A stretch of 36,490 nt of DNA from CAZOKZ01 sp964580585 (GTDB taxonomy: Bacteria > Sumerlaeota > Sumerlaeia > SLMS01 > JAHLLQ01). The notes beneath the pieces are model-generated. The model did not search any database, was not told where the DNA came from, and saw nothing but the letters and a program-made list of their open reading frames with translations. Below, in pieces: positions 25,989-33,530 of this stretch (position 1 is its first letter; the number at the start of each line of letters is the position of its first letter). The stretch covers positions 1 to 36,490 of the forward strand of contig CAZOKZ010000044.1 in assembly GCA_964580585.1 (NCBI GenBank), read 5' to 3'. Position numbers and translations under genes: made by a program.

Positions 25989-27128
25989 ATGGAATGGAAA
26001 GTACCCCTGACAACGCTGACAATCGGCGAAGAAGAGCAGGCTGCTGCCTTGCGTGTCCTTCAGAGCGGCTGGATTACGATGGGTCCGGAAGTCGAGGCTT
26101 TCGAGCAGGAATTCGCCCAAAAATTGGGCGCTCGATACGCAATCGCCACGGCTAATGCCACCGATGCGTTGGCGCTTTCCTACGACGCCGTTGGCGTTTG
26201 CAGCGGCGATCAGGTTGCCATGTGCGCCTTGACCTTTGTTGCCTCGATGAACGTTGCCATCCGACGCGGCGAACGTCCCCTGCTGATCGACATCGAAAGC
26301 GAAGAAGACCTCACGATGTCGCCCGATGACCTGGAACGGAAAATCACGTCCGAAACCAGCCTGATTGTCACCATGCCTTACGGCGGATATGCGCCGAACA
26401 TGGATCGCATCATGGAAATCGCGGGGCGAAAGCGCATTGCCGTGGTCGAGGACGCCTGCCACGGGGTGCTCAGTACCTATGAAGGACGCCACATCGGCAC
26501 CTTTGGCGCCACCGGGGTGTTTTCTTTCTTCGGCAACAAGAACATGACCACCGGCGAAGGCGGCATGATCGTCACAAACGACCGCGCCATTGCCGAGCGC
26601 ATTCGTCTGATGCGCAATCATGGCATGACACGCGGTTCCTACGATCATTTTACCGGTCGGTATCAGGAATACGATGTCGTCGTTGCCGGGCATAATTTCC
26701 GGATGGACGAAATTCGCGCCGCCATCGGTCGCGAGCAGCTTAAAAAGCTCTCGGCCAACAATCAACGCCGCCGCGAAATCGCCAAGATCGTTCGCGATCG
26801 CATTTCTGCCCAATGTTCGGTAGTCAGTTTCCCCTTCTCGACTTTCGATCATTCCACCAGCAGCCAACATCTGCTGCCCATGTTGTTACCTGCCAAGGTA
26901 GCCCGCGACCGCTTCATGTTTGAAATGGGTGATCGTGGTATTCAAACCAGCATCCACTACAAACCCCTTCACCGGTTTACCCACACCACGGGAATGTGGG
27001 CAACCCCGCCCGATCTGCCCGTGCTTGCACGCGTGGAAAAACGCCTCGTCTCTCTGCCTCTCGGCCCGGGTTTTACCGATGAGCAAATCGACCTCATCGT
27101 GGAAAACGTCGTCGATTTGGTGTCTTAG
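25989..27128 (+). CDS. DegT/DnrJ/EryC1/StrS-family aminotransferase
   Basis: PLP-dependent sugar aminotransferase, typically acting on nucleotide-linked keto-sugars for surface polysaccharide or antibiotic sugars. The product has 379 residues from the ATG at 25989, normal for the family. Visible features are GWITMGPEVEAFEQEFA near the start, the ANATDAL cofactor-phosphate region (residues 55-61), the PLP-ring Asp155 in VVEDACHG and the Schiff-base Lys184 in FSFFGNKNMTTGEGGM. RNHGMTRG, AGHNFRMDEIRAAIG and a C-terminal SLPLGPGFTDEQIDLI complete the signature. A TTG start at 25971 is in frame, but GAAGGA at 25973-25978 is the ribosome-binding site for the ATG. The nucleotide-sugar substrate is unknown and no other sugar gene is adjacent; the FkbM methyltransferase at 12314 may belong to the same kind of pathway. 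Confidence 0.92.
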   Translation: MEWKVPLTTLTIGEEEQAAALRVLQSGWITMGPEVEAFEQEFAQKLGARYAIATANATDALALSYDAVGVCSGDQVAMCALTFVASMNVAIRRGERPLLIDIESEEDLTMSPDDLERKITSETSLIVTMPYGGYAPNMDRIMEIAGRKRIAVVEDACHGVLSTYEGRHIGTFGATGVFSFFGNKNMTTGEGGMIVTNDRAIAERIRLMRNHGMTRGSYDHFTGRYQEYDVVVAGHNFRMDEIRAAIGREQLKKLSANNQRRREIAKIVRDRISAQCSVVSFPFSTFDHSTSSQHLLPMLLPAKVARDRFMFEMGDRGIQTSIHYKPLHRFTHTTGMWATPPDLPVLARVEKRLVSLPLGPGFTDEQIDLIVENVVDLVS

Positions 27129-27327
27129 TGGATAAATATCTCACACCGGTCCGCAGAAGCGCGGAGAATGACGGCTTTCAGTACTCTCCCATTGCCTCGA
27201 TCCCTGAATAATTCCATTGCTCCTTGGTGCATTGGAATTTGATCTGTCCTCCTACATTCGAAAACGAATCCCTACTTTTGACTAAGCGAGTTGGTTTCCG
27301 TTTCTTCAGAAGAAAAAAGGATATTCC

Positions 27328-27921
27328 ATGCAATCGGCTGGTACTTCTCAAGCATTCCAATACCAAACCTATCTGGTGCGTCGAAAGATTTTCAAATTAT
27401 TTGGCGCGGCATTCCATATCTACGATCCCAATGGCAACGTCGCTTTCTATTCCAACTTGAAGGCTTTCAAGTTGAAGGAAGACATTCGTCTATACACCGG
27501 CGAAGATATGCAAACCGAGTTGCTGTCGATCGGTGCGCGGCGCGTGTTGGATATTTCATCGGAATACGATGTGACCGACGCTTCAACGGGTGAACGAGTC
27601 GGCGCCCTCAAACGCCAGGGATTAAAATCAATCCTGCGTGACGAATGGTCGATTCTCGATATCAACGACAATGTCGTTGGCACGATCAAAGAGGATAGCA
27701 TGGCGATGGCGTTGATCAGGCGATTTCTCTCGAACTTGATTCCACAAACCTATCACGGTGAAATGCACGGCCAGCAAGTTTGCCTCTTCAAACAGAACTT
27801 CAATCCCTTTGTCATGAAAGTAACGCTCGATTTCAGCATGGACACCCAGGGATTGCTCGATCGTCGTCTTGCTATAGCAGCGGCTGTGCTGTTGTGTGCG
27901 ATTGAAGGGAAACAAAATTAA
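27328..27921 (+). CDS. LURP-one-related/scramblase-like protein
   Basis: 197 residues resembling the tubby-like C-terminal superfamily that includes LURP-one-related proteins and phospholipid scramblases. Repeated strand pairs support this: AAFHIYDPNGNVAFYSNLKAFKLKEDIRLYT, VLDISSEYDVTDASTGERVGALKRQ, DEWSILDINDNVVGTIKEDS and MKVTLDFSMDTQGLLDRRLAIAAAVLL. The last forms the C-terminal hydrophobic helix characteristic of this fold. There is no signal peptide or separate membrane helix. The role of bacterial members is poorly defined; membrane-lipid association is a guess from the fold. The start ATG follows AAAAAAGGA. It is the last plus-strand gene before the minus-strand transpeptidase gene and appears to be monocistronic. 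Confidence 0.7.
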   Translation: MQSAGTSQAFQYQTYLVRRKIFKLFGAAFHIYDPNGNVAFYSNLKAFKLKEDIRLYTGEDMQTELLSIGARRVLDISSEYDVTDASTGERVGALKRQGLKSILRDEWSILDINDNVVGTIKEDSMAMALIRRFLSNLIPQTYHGEMHGQQVCLFKQNFNPFVMKVTLDFSMDTQGLLDRRLAIAAAVLLCAIEGKQN

Positions 27922-27941
27922 TTCGGCAGTTCTCCAATCGA

Positions 27942-27981
27942 TAAAAACACCACGCCCCCGGCTAATACACCGGGGGCGTGG
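27942..27981 (-). terminator. Rho-independent terminator of the L,D-transpeptidase gene
   Basis: The arms 27950-27961 and 27970-27981 are perfectly complementary (12 GC-rich pairs) around an 8-base loop. Read on the minus strand, the stem is followed by GTTTTTAT. It sits 30 bases beyond the minus-strand stop. It may also stop plus-strand transcription from the scramblase-like gene, but no T run follows it in that direction. Confidence 0.8.
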
Positions 27982-28011
27982 CGCTCTTCGACAGAGGAGA
28001 GAAGGGAAGTC

Positions 28012-29268
28012 TTAGTTTCGTAACTGGGCGATTTGGGTTTTGCTCATCGGAGCGGGGACTTCGGGTGCCGGGATAATCTTGTGCTGTGTCAAATCCTGCG
28101 TCCCTTTGATTGTCAGCGTGGTACCGACCATCACGAGGTCGAACAATTCTTCGACATCTTCGCGCGTCAAACCAATACAGCCGTTGCTGGCATAATTGCC
28201 AACCGTTTCCGGATGAATGGTTCCGTGAATGCCGAGGATATCGCCTTCGAACGCCATCCAGCGCGAGCCCAGTTCATTGTTCGGATCGCCGGGTAAATAA
28301 ACCCGCCCATCGCCCGGTCGCCATGTCGGATCGGTTTTTTTGTTCAGCACTTTAAACGTGCCTTCCGGTGTTGCGCCCGCTTCGCGACCCGTGCGTACGA
28401 CATACCGTTTGAAGAATTCGCCGTGATTGGTCAAAATCATCTCGTTGCGATCTACTTGGCACGTCAGGGCGAAATCCACCGAGGGCACGCGTAGCGTTTG
28501 TCCCACGCGCAATCGCGATGGGTCGCTGATGTTGTTCGCCTTCATCAACAATTCCGACGTGACATCGTGCCGTTGAGCAATCAGCCAGATGCTATCGCCT
28601 TTTTTGACGGTGTAGAGCGTATCTGTTCCTGCATCGCCATTCAACAAGGCCTTCAGGTTCAAATCGCCCAATTCCGCATAAACCTGCGACAAGGTCGCTT
28701 CGTCCGTATTTGCTGCATCTGCCAGTACTTGATTCAAACGCCGCCGTGCCGCCGAATGATCGCCGAGGGCGATTTCGTGACGTGCCCGCGCCACCTGCAA
28801 CTTGGCGACGCCCGGGTTATCCGGATGATCGCGAATGAAATCGTCCACGCTTTTCAGCAGACCCGGTTTACTGAGACCTGCCGTGGCAATTTCCGAAGAC
28901 AGGCGCAGTAACTCGACTTCCGTCAGTGCTTCCGATTCAGAAAATTCATTCACGAACGACTCGGCAGACGTGCTCAGGTCTTCAAACATTCCGGCCTGAT
29001 CGAGCGCCTGCAGTCGGATGAGTTGTGCCCGCTCACTCAGGTCTTTTTTGGCTTCGGGACCGCGCATTTCATCGATGGCCAGCACGGCTTTTTCCGGCTC
29101 GCCCTTTTGCATCAGCTTCAACGCCAGCGCGATTTGTTGCTCGTTGGTCGGGGAATCTTTGGCGGGCGAACTTTGGCGGTTAAACCCGTAAATCGCGACA
29201 ACGATCCCGATGGTCAGGATCAACGCGATGGCGGGAAGGAATTGTTTGATAGGGGAGCGACGGTTCAT
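28012..29268 (-). CDS. L,D-transpeptidase with LysM domain (YkuD family)
   Basis: Peptidoglycan enzyme of 418 residues that uses an active-site Cys to form 3-3 cross-links or attach proteins to the wall. A short basic start and one membrane segment (about residues 10-28, FLPAIALILTIGIVVAIYG) anchor it in the inner membrane. Residues 40-210 are helical and TPR-like. A LysM domain lies at 219-262 (YTVKKGDSIWLIAQRH ... LRVGQTLRVP), and the YkuD catalytic domain at 268-388 carries His348-Gly-Thr and Ser361-Asn-Gly-Cys364-Ile. The frame is open 67 codons further upstream, but the ATG at 29268 has GAGG about 10 bases upstream and begins the membrane anchor. It converges with the scramblase-like gene; no other cell-wall gene is adjacent. 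Confidence 0.92.
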   Translation of the reverse strand: MNRRSPIKQFLPAIALILTIGIVVAIYGFNRQSSPAKDSPTNEQQIALALKLMQKGEPEKAVLAIDEMRGPEAKKDLSERAQLIRLQALDQAGMFEDLSTSAESFVNEFSESEALTEVELLRLSSEIATAGLSKPGLLKSVDDFIRDHPDNPGVAKLQVARARHEIALGDHSAARRRLNQVLADAANTDEATLSQVYAELGDLNLKALLNGDAGTDTLYTVKKGDSIWLIAQRHDVTSELLMKANNISDPSRLRVGQTLRVPSVDFALTCQVDRNEMILTNHGEFFKRYVVRTGREAGATPEGTFKVLNKKTDPTWRPGDGRVYLPGDPNNELGSRWMAFEGDILGIHGTIHPETVGNYASNGCIGLTREDVEELFDLVMVGTTLTIKGTQDLTQHKIIPAPEVPAPMSKTQIAQLRN

Positions 29269-29645
29269 CAGACAGCAACCTCGGGAACGGGAATCCGGCG
29301 CCAGCAAAAGGAACATGATCGGAAGGATCGAGAAAGGAAAAAGCCCGGCACCTGTGCTTTTACCCAGTCGAATCAGGCGCCCGCCAACAACGTCAAGAAA
29401 AACCGAGGAGAAATTCGGAACCTTCTGCCGCCTGTGGTTGCCGATGACGAATGTCCCTTGACAGGGCACACCAATCCGGTGCCCCCTTACGCATCATATT
29501 GGTGCCCACCGGTCGGCACCTGCTTTATTGTTCGCTGTTTCCTAGCTGATTTCAGCCTTCATCCAAGCACACTTTATTTCCCCTTCTGCCTGGACCGGCC
29601 CGGATTTTTCGGGCGGGCTGATATTCAACTTAGGATGTTTTCTTT

Positions 29646-30914
29646 ATGACATTTGAAAAACTCGGCCTCCGGGCTGAACTGCTCCGCGCGCTTGCCGCCG
29701 GTGGCTACAAAAACCCCACGCCCGTTCAGGCTCAGGCTATTCCTGAAGTCCTCGACGGGCGCGATATCCTTGCGGGTGCCCAAACAGGAACGGGTAAAAC
29801 CGCCGCTTTTGCACTCCCCATTCTCCACAATCTCAGCCAGCAAAAAACCACCCGGAATGCCAAGGCCCGTGCGCTTGTTTTGACGCCCACGCGTGAACTG
29901 GCCGTCCAGGTCAGTGAAAGTTTCCGCACCTACGGCAAACACCTGCGTCTGAAAACCGTCGTCGTTTACGGCGGCGTCGGGTTCAATCCCCAGGTTGACC
30001 GCCTCGCTCGCGGAGCCGACATCATCGTCGCCACCCCGGGCCGCCTGCTCGACCACGCCAACCAACGCACCGTTGATTTATCCGGCGTGGAAATGCTCGT
30101 GCTCGACGAAGGCGACCGCATGCTCGACATGGGATTCATCCACGACATTCGCCGCATCATGAGCCTGCTTCCAGCCAAACGCCAGAACATGCTGTTTTCC
30201 GCGACCTACTCGCGCGAAGTCCGCCGGTTGGCCGAAGGCGTGCTCAATAACCCGTGCGAAATCGAAGTCGCCGCGCGCAACACCGCCGCCGAACGTGTCG
30301 CCCAAATCGTGCACCCTGTTTCACAAAGTCGTAAACGCGAACTGCTCGCGCACCTGATTGCTAAAGACGACTGGCGCCAAGTGCTCGTTTTCACGCGCAC
30401 CAAAAACGGTGCGAACCGCCTTGCCGTGCAACTCGATAAAAACGGCATCAAAGCCACCGCCATTCACGGCGACAAAACTCAAAGCGCACGCATGAAAGCG
30501 CTCAACGATTTCAAAGCAGGGCATGTGCGTGTGCTTGTTGCCACCGACGTGGCCTCGCGCGGAATCGACATCGATCACTTGCCTCATGTGGTGAACTACG
30601 ACATGCCCAACGTGCCGGAAGATTACGTGCATCGCATTGGTCGCACGGGTCGTGCGGGCAAAGAAGGCACCGCTGTTTCGCTCGTGAGTTCGCTCGAAGA
30701 TGCACAACTGCGCGACATCGAAAAATTGATCGGTAAATCGATCGATTCCGTTGTCGTCGAAGGTTTCGAAGGCGAACGCCTTGCGCGCGCGGGATACGAC
30801 CCCACCGTGCCCGTCAAACCGCACGCACCGGGCACGCGACGCCTCGGCGCAAAAGGCTCGAAAGGCTTTCCGCGCCCCAACGCCGGTCGCCGCCGTGGCC
30901 CGCAAGCGTGGTAA
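29646..30914 (+). CDS. rhlE: DEAD-box-family RNA helicase (RhlE type) with a DEGD motif II
   Basis: ATP-dependent RNA helicase of 422 residues, probably acting in ribosome assembly or RNA turnover. Helicase motifs occur in order: the Q motif (FEKLGL ... PTPVQAQAIP), motif I AQTGTGKT (45-52), PTRELA, GG, TPGR, motif II at 154-157, motif III SAT, and motif VI HRIGRTGRAG. The short basic tail after residue 385 (RRLGAKGSKGFPRPNAGRRRG) is typical of RhlE. Motif II reads DEGD instead of DEAD; the Gly codon is GGC at 30111-30113. Both acidic residues that contact Mg-ATP are kept, so ATPase activity is expected. The symbol is by similarity; cold-shock paralogues such as deaD cannot be excluded, but the short tail favours RhlE. 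Confidence 0.92.
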   Translation: MTFEKLGLRAELLRALAAGGYKNPTPVQAQAIPEVLDGRDILAGAQTGTGKTAAFALPILHNLSQQKTTRNAKARALVLTPTRELAVQVSESFRTYGKHLRLKTVVVYGGVGFNPQVDRLARGADIIVATPGRLLDHANQRTVDLSGVEMLVLDEGDRMLDMGFIHDIRRIMSLLPAKRQNMLFSATYSREVRRLAEGVLNNPCEIEVAARNTAAERVAQIVHPVSQSRKRELLAHLIAKDDWRQVLVFTRTKNGANRLAVQLDKNGIKATAIHGDKTQSARMKALNDFKAGHVRVLVATDVASRGIDIDHLPHVVNYDMPNVPEDYVHRIGRTGRAGKEGTAVSLVSSLEDAQLRDIEKLIGKSIDSVVVEGFEGERLARAGYDPTVPVKPHAPGTRRLGAKGSKGFPRPNAGRRRGPQAW

Positions 30915-30960
30915 TGCACGCGCGATGAGCACCACCAACAACCAATGAATCAAAACCCTT

Positions 30961-30996
30961 GCGGCGAATCGGAAAACGGTTCGCCGCGAGGTTTAT
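30961..30996 (+). terminator. Probable terminator of the helicase gene
   Basis: The arms 30961-30971 and 30977-30987 pair over 11 bases (one T-G) around the loop GAAAA. The sequence after the stem (GAGGTTTATT) contains only a weak T tract. It lies 47 bases after the stop. Confidence 0.55.
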
Positions 30997-31040
30997 TAAG
31001 ATATCAAATATTTTAAAATCGCATTTGGCTTGTTGGCATG

Positions 31041-31070
31041 TTGACACTGCATTGGGGCTATCACTTTGAT
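31041..31070 (+). promoter_or_regulatory. Possible promoter of the ankyrin gene
   Basis: A perfect -35 TTGACA at 31041-31046 and a -10-like TTTGAT at 31065-31070 (4 of 6 matches) are 18 bases apart. They lie 43 bases upstream of the ATG at 31113, in an AT-rich gap after the helicase terminator. Confidence 0.4.
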
Positions 31071-31112
31071 TTAACAATCAAATAATAATGCGCGTAAATA
31101 GGAAGTAATCCA

Positions 31113-32045
31113 ATGACTGTCGAATCCAAAAGCAAACTCTGCCAAGCTGCTCTTGCTGGTGACTTGGAAACTGTAAAGACGTTACTCGCTAATGGAACTG
31201 ACCCGAACGAATCAATGCCTGCGGATGAGTGGCAGGAGCAAGATGGGATCGAAGAAGCAGCTATCTATTTTGCGGTTCGTTCTGGAAATGCCGATGTTTT
31301 TTACTGCATCTTAAAGGCAGGTGGAACTTGTCATATTGATTATTCATTGTATCTGTGTGCTGTTGATGGATTGCTTCCACTTTTTAAGTATTTGATTTCT
31401 GAAGGTGATTTGAAATTTTCAGGCGAGCAGTCAGAAGAAGTTTGTCGATACTATTCATACCCGTGTTCACTTCTGGGTGTTGCCACTCGGTGGAAACATC
31501 TTGAAATGATGGAGTACTTAATCGAACAAGGCGTCACACCACGTATTCTCTGGCCGAAAGAAAATCTACTTTTCAATGCAGCCGTGACAGGTTCTGCAAA
31601 AATCTTTGAATTTGTTGTTTCATTAGGGTTTGATCCTGCGACGGATGGAAGGATTCGACCAGATTTTTTTAACTGTGGAATGTATGCCGATCTTTTGGAA
31701 GCAGCAATTCGTGGTAATGGCGACCAGGAAATTCCAGACTTGGAATTGGTGGAGACTATTTTGAATGCAGGTTATTCTCCACTCGATAGAGGATTACAAG
31801 GGGCTGGAACAGCAGAAGGCGCCGCCACACATTTTGAACGCGCTGTTTCAAAGGGACACGAGCCGTTAACTATGTTAATGATTCGTGCGCTTCCTGCACC
31901 AAATGAATTAACACAAGAGCAGAATGATAGTTTATTCAAAACGGCTCGTCAATATCCTGAAGTAATGGAGATGCTTCAACAAGCGGGATATTGCGAAAAT
32001 GAGAAGTTTTCTTTTTTGCGAATCATCAAATATTTCTTTGGATAA
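31113..32045 (+). CDS. Ankyrin-repeat protein
   Basis: 310 residues of tandem ankyrin-like helical repeats: KLCQAALAGDLETVKTLLANGTDPN (residues 7-31), EAAIYFAVRSGNADVFYCILKAGG, SLLGVATRWKHLEMMEYLIEQGVTP and LLFNAAVTGSAKIFEFVVSLGFDP, with weaker copies to the end. Such repeats bind proteins; no catalytic domain, signal peptide or membrane segment is visible. The start ATG has TAGGAAG 7 bases upstream. The gene is clearly AT-richer than its neighbours, and its codon use (more TTT, AAA, GAA and ATT) differs from the helicase before it and dxs after it, which suggests recent acquisition. It may have its own promoter at 31041. It converges on the sigma54 regulator with only 21 bases between stops. 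Confidence 0.75.
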   Translation: MTVESKSKLCQAALAGDLETVKTLLANGTDPNESMPADEWQEQDGIEEAAIYFAVRSGNADVFYCILKAGGTCHIDYSLYLCAVDGLLPLFKYLISEGDLKFSGEQSEEVCRYYSYPCSLLGVATRWKHLEMMEYLIEQGVTPRILWPKENLLFNAAVTGSAKIFEFVVSLGFDPATDGRIRPDFFNCGMYADLLEAAIRGNGDQEIPDLELVETILNAGYSPLDRGLQGAGTAEGAATHFERAVSKGHEPLTMLMIRALPAPNELTQEQNDSLFKTARQYPEVMEMLQQAGYCENEKFSFLRIIKYFFG

Positions 32046-32066
32046 GAATATATTTGAAGTTTCCCC

Positions 32067-33530
32067 TCACCGTTCGCCCTTAATATCATCCAGCGGAATG
32101 CCGAGTTTTTCGATCTTGTCGTAGAGATTGCGCCTACTCATGCCTGCGTGTTTTGCGGCGTCGGTGACGCTGCCGTTGTGCGCGCGCAGCAGCGCTTCGA
32201 GATATTCGCGTTCGAACGATTCCCGCGCGGACTTGAAATCCGGCACTTCCTCGACCATCGCTTGCGCCGAAAGCGCCAGCTTCGTGATGCCGTCGGCGCT
32301 ACTGCTCGACGGGTGGCGCGTGCCCGCGCCGTCGGGCAGCAAATCGCTCGTAATCACGTCGGTTTCCGAGAGCACCACGAGACGTTCGATGGTGTTTTCC
32401 AACTCGCGCACGTTGCCGCGCCAGGGATAGGCTTTCAGTGTCTCCATCACACTGTCGGAAAATCGCATCGCCGATCGCTGGTGTTTGCGGGCTTTCTGCG
32501 TCAGAAAATGGTTCGCCAACATTGGGATGTCTTCCTTGCGTTCGCGCAATGGCGGCATCTCGATGGCGATCACATTCAGGCGATAGAACAAATCCTCGCG
32601 GAACGTGCGGTCGCGAATGCACTCTTGCAAGTCGCGGTTCGTGGCCGACACCACGCGGATGTTCACCGGGATGTTGGTCACGCCGCCAACGCGCGTCAGC
32701 TCGTGTTCCTGCAACACGCGCAGCAATTTTGCCTGGAGCGGCATCGGCAATTCGCCGATTTCGTCGAGAAACAACGTTCCGCCGTCGGCCAGTTCGATCA
32801 GGCCGATTTTCATCTGGTGCGCACCGGTGAACGCGCCGCGTTCGTGACCGAAAAGTTCGCTTTCAATCAGCGATTCGGGAATCGACGCGCAGTTGATCGC
32901 CACAAAGCGGCCTTTGGCGCGGTTGCTGAACTGATGCACGGTGCGCGCGGCGAGTTCCTTGCCCGTACCCGATTCGCCCGTAATCAACACCGGGCTGTTC
33001 GACGCTGCCACGCGTTCGAGCAGTTCGCGCACGGTGACCAGCGCAGGCGCATTACCGAGCAGGATGCGTATTTCACGCTCGCCCGTCGGTGTGGGTGGGT
33101 TATTGTACGCTTCGCTGAGCGCCGAATTCACGTCCTTCAGGCGTTTGTGCTCGAACGCCTTCGAAATCGTCATCAGCATTTCGTCGGTTTTGAATGGCTT
33201 GGTGATATAATCGAACGCACCGAGTTTCACGCACTCGATGGCGCCTTCGATGGTGCCGAACGCGGTCATCATGATGACTTCGCACGGTTGCCCCATTTCT
33301 TTCAGACGACGCAAGACCTCGTGCCCGTTCATCGTGGGCATGCGAATGTCAGAGAGCACCACGTCGATGGTGTTTGTTTCGAGAAAACCAAGTGCTTCGC
33401 GCGGATCGTTGAATGTCGTGACGTGATACCCCTCCAGGTTAAGCACCTTGGAGAGGATTTTGCCCATGTTTTCCTCGTCATCAACAACGAGGATACTGCC
33501 GCGATAAGTGGTGTTATTCGGCGTCGCCAT
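32067..33530 (-). CDS. Sigma54-dependent response regulator (NtrC family)
   Basis: Three-domain transcription activator of 487 residues. Receiver (about 10-125): LVVDDEE, phospho-acceptor Asp in VLSDIRMP, MMTAFGT and the conserved Lys in ITKPFK. AAA+ sigma54-interaction domain (about 155-385): Walker A GESGTGKE, the sigma54-contacting GAFTGA loop, Walker B GGTLFLDEIGE, SATNRDL with the arginine-finger region FREDLFYRL, and PWRGNVREL. Fis-type helix-turn-helix at the end (GSVTDAAKHAGMSRRNLYDKIEKLGI). It should turn on sigma54 promoters when phosphorylated. No histidine kinase gene is adjacent. The ATG at 33530 lies inside the 3' end of dxs (17-base overlap), and a longer in-frame start at 33563 would overlap further. 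Co-transcription with xseB-dxs is likely. Confidence 0.95.
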   Translation of the reverse strand: MATPNNTTYRGSILVVDDEENMGKILSKVLNLEGYHVTTFNDPREALGFLETNTIDVVLSDIRMPTMNGHEVLRRLKEMGQPCEVIMMTAFGTIEGAIECVKLGAFDYITKPFKTDEMLMTISKAFEHKRLKDVNSALSEAYNNPPTPTGEREIRILLGNAPALVTVRELLERVAASNSPVLITGESGTGKELAARTVHQFSNRAKGRFVAINCASIPESLIESELFGHERGAFTGAHQMKIGLIELADGGTLFLDEIGELPMPLQAKLLRVLQEHELTRVGGVTNIPVNIRVVSATNRDLQECIRDRTFREDLFYRLNVIAIEMPPLRERKEDIPMLANHFLTQKARKHQRSAMRFSDSVMETLKAYPWRGNVRELENTIERLVVLSETDVITSDLLPDGAGTRHPSSSSADGITKLALSAQAMVEEVPDFKSARESFEREYLEALLRAHNGSVTDAAKHAGMSRRNLYDKIEKLGIPLDDIKGER

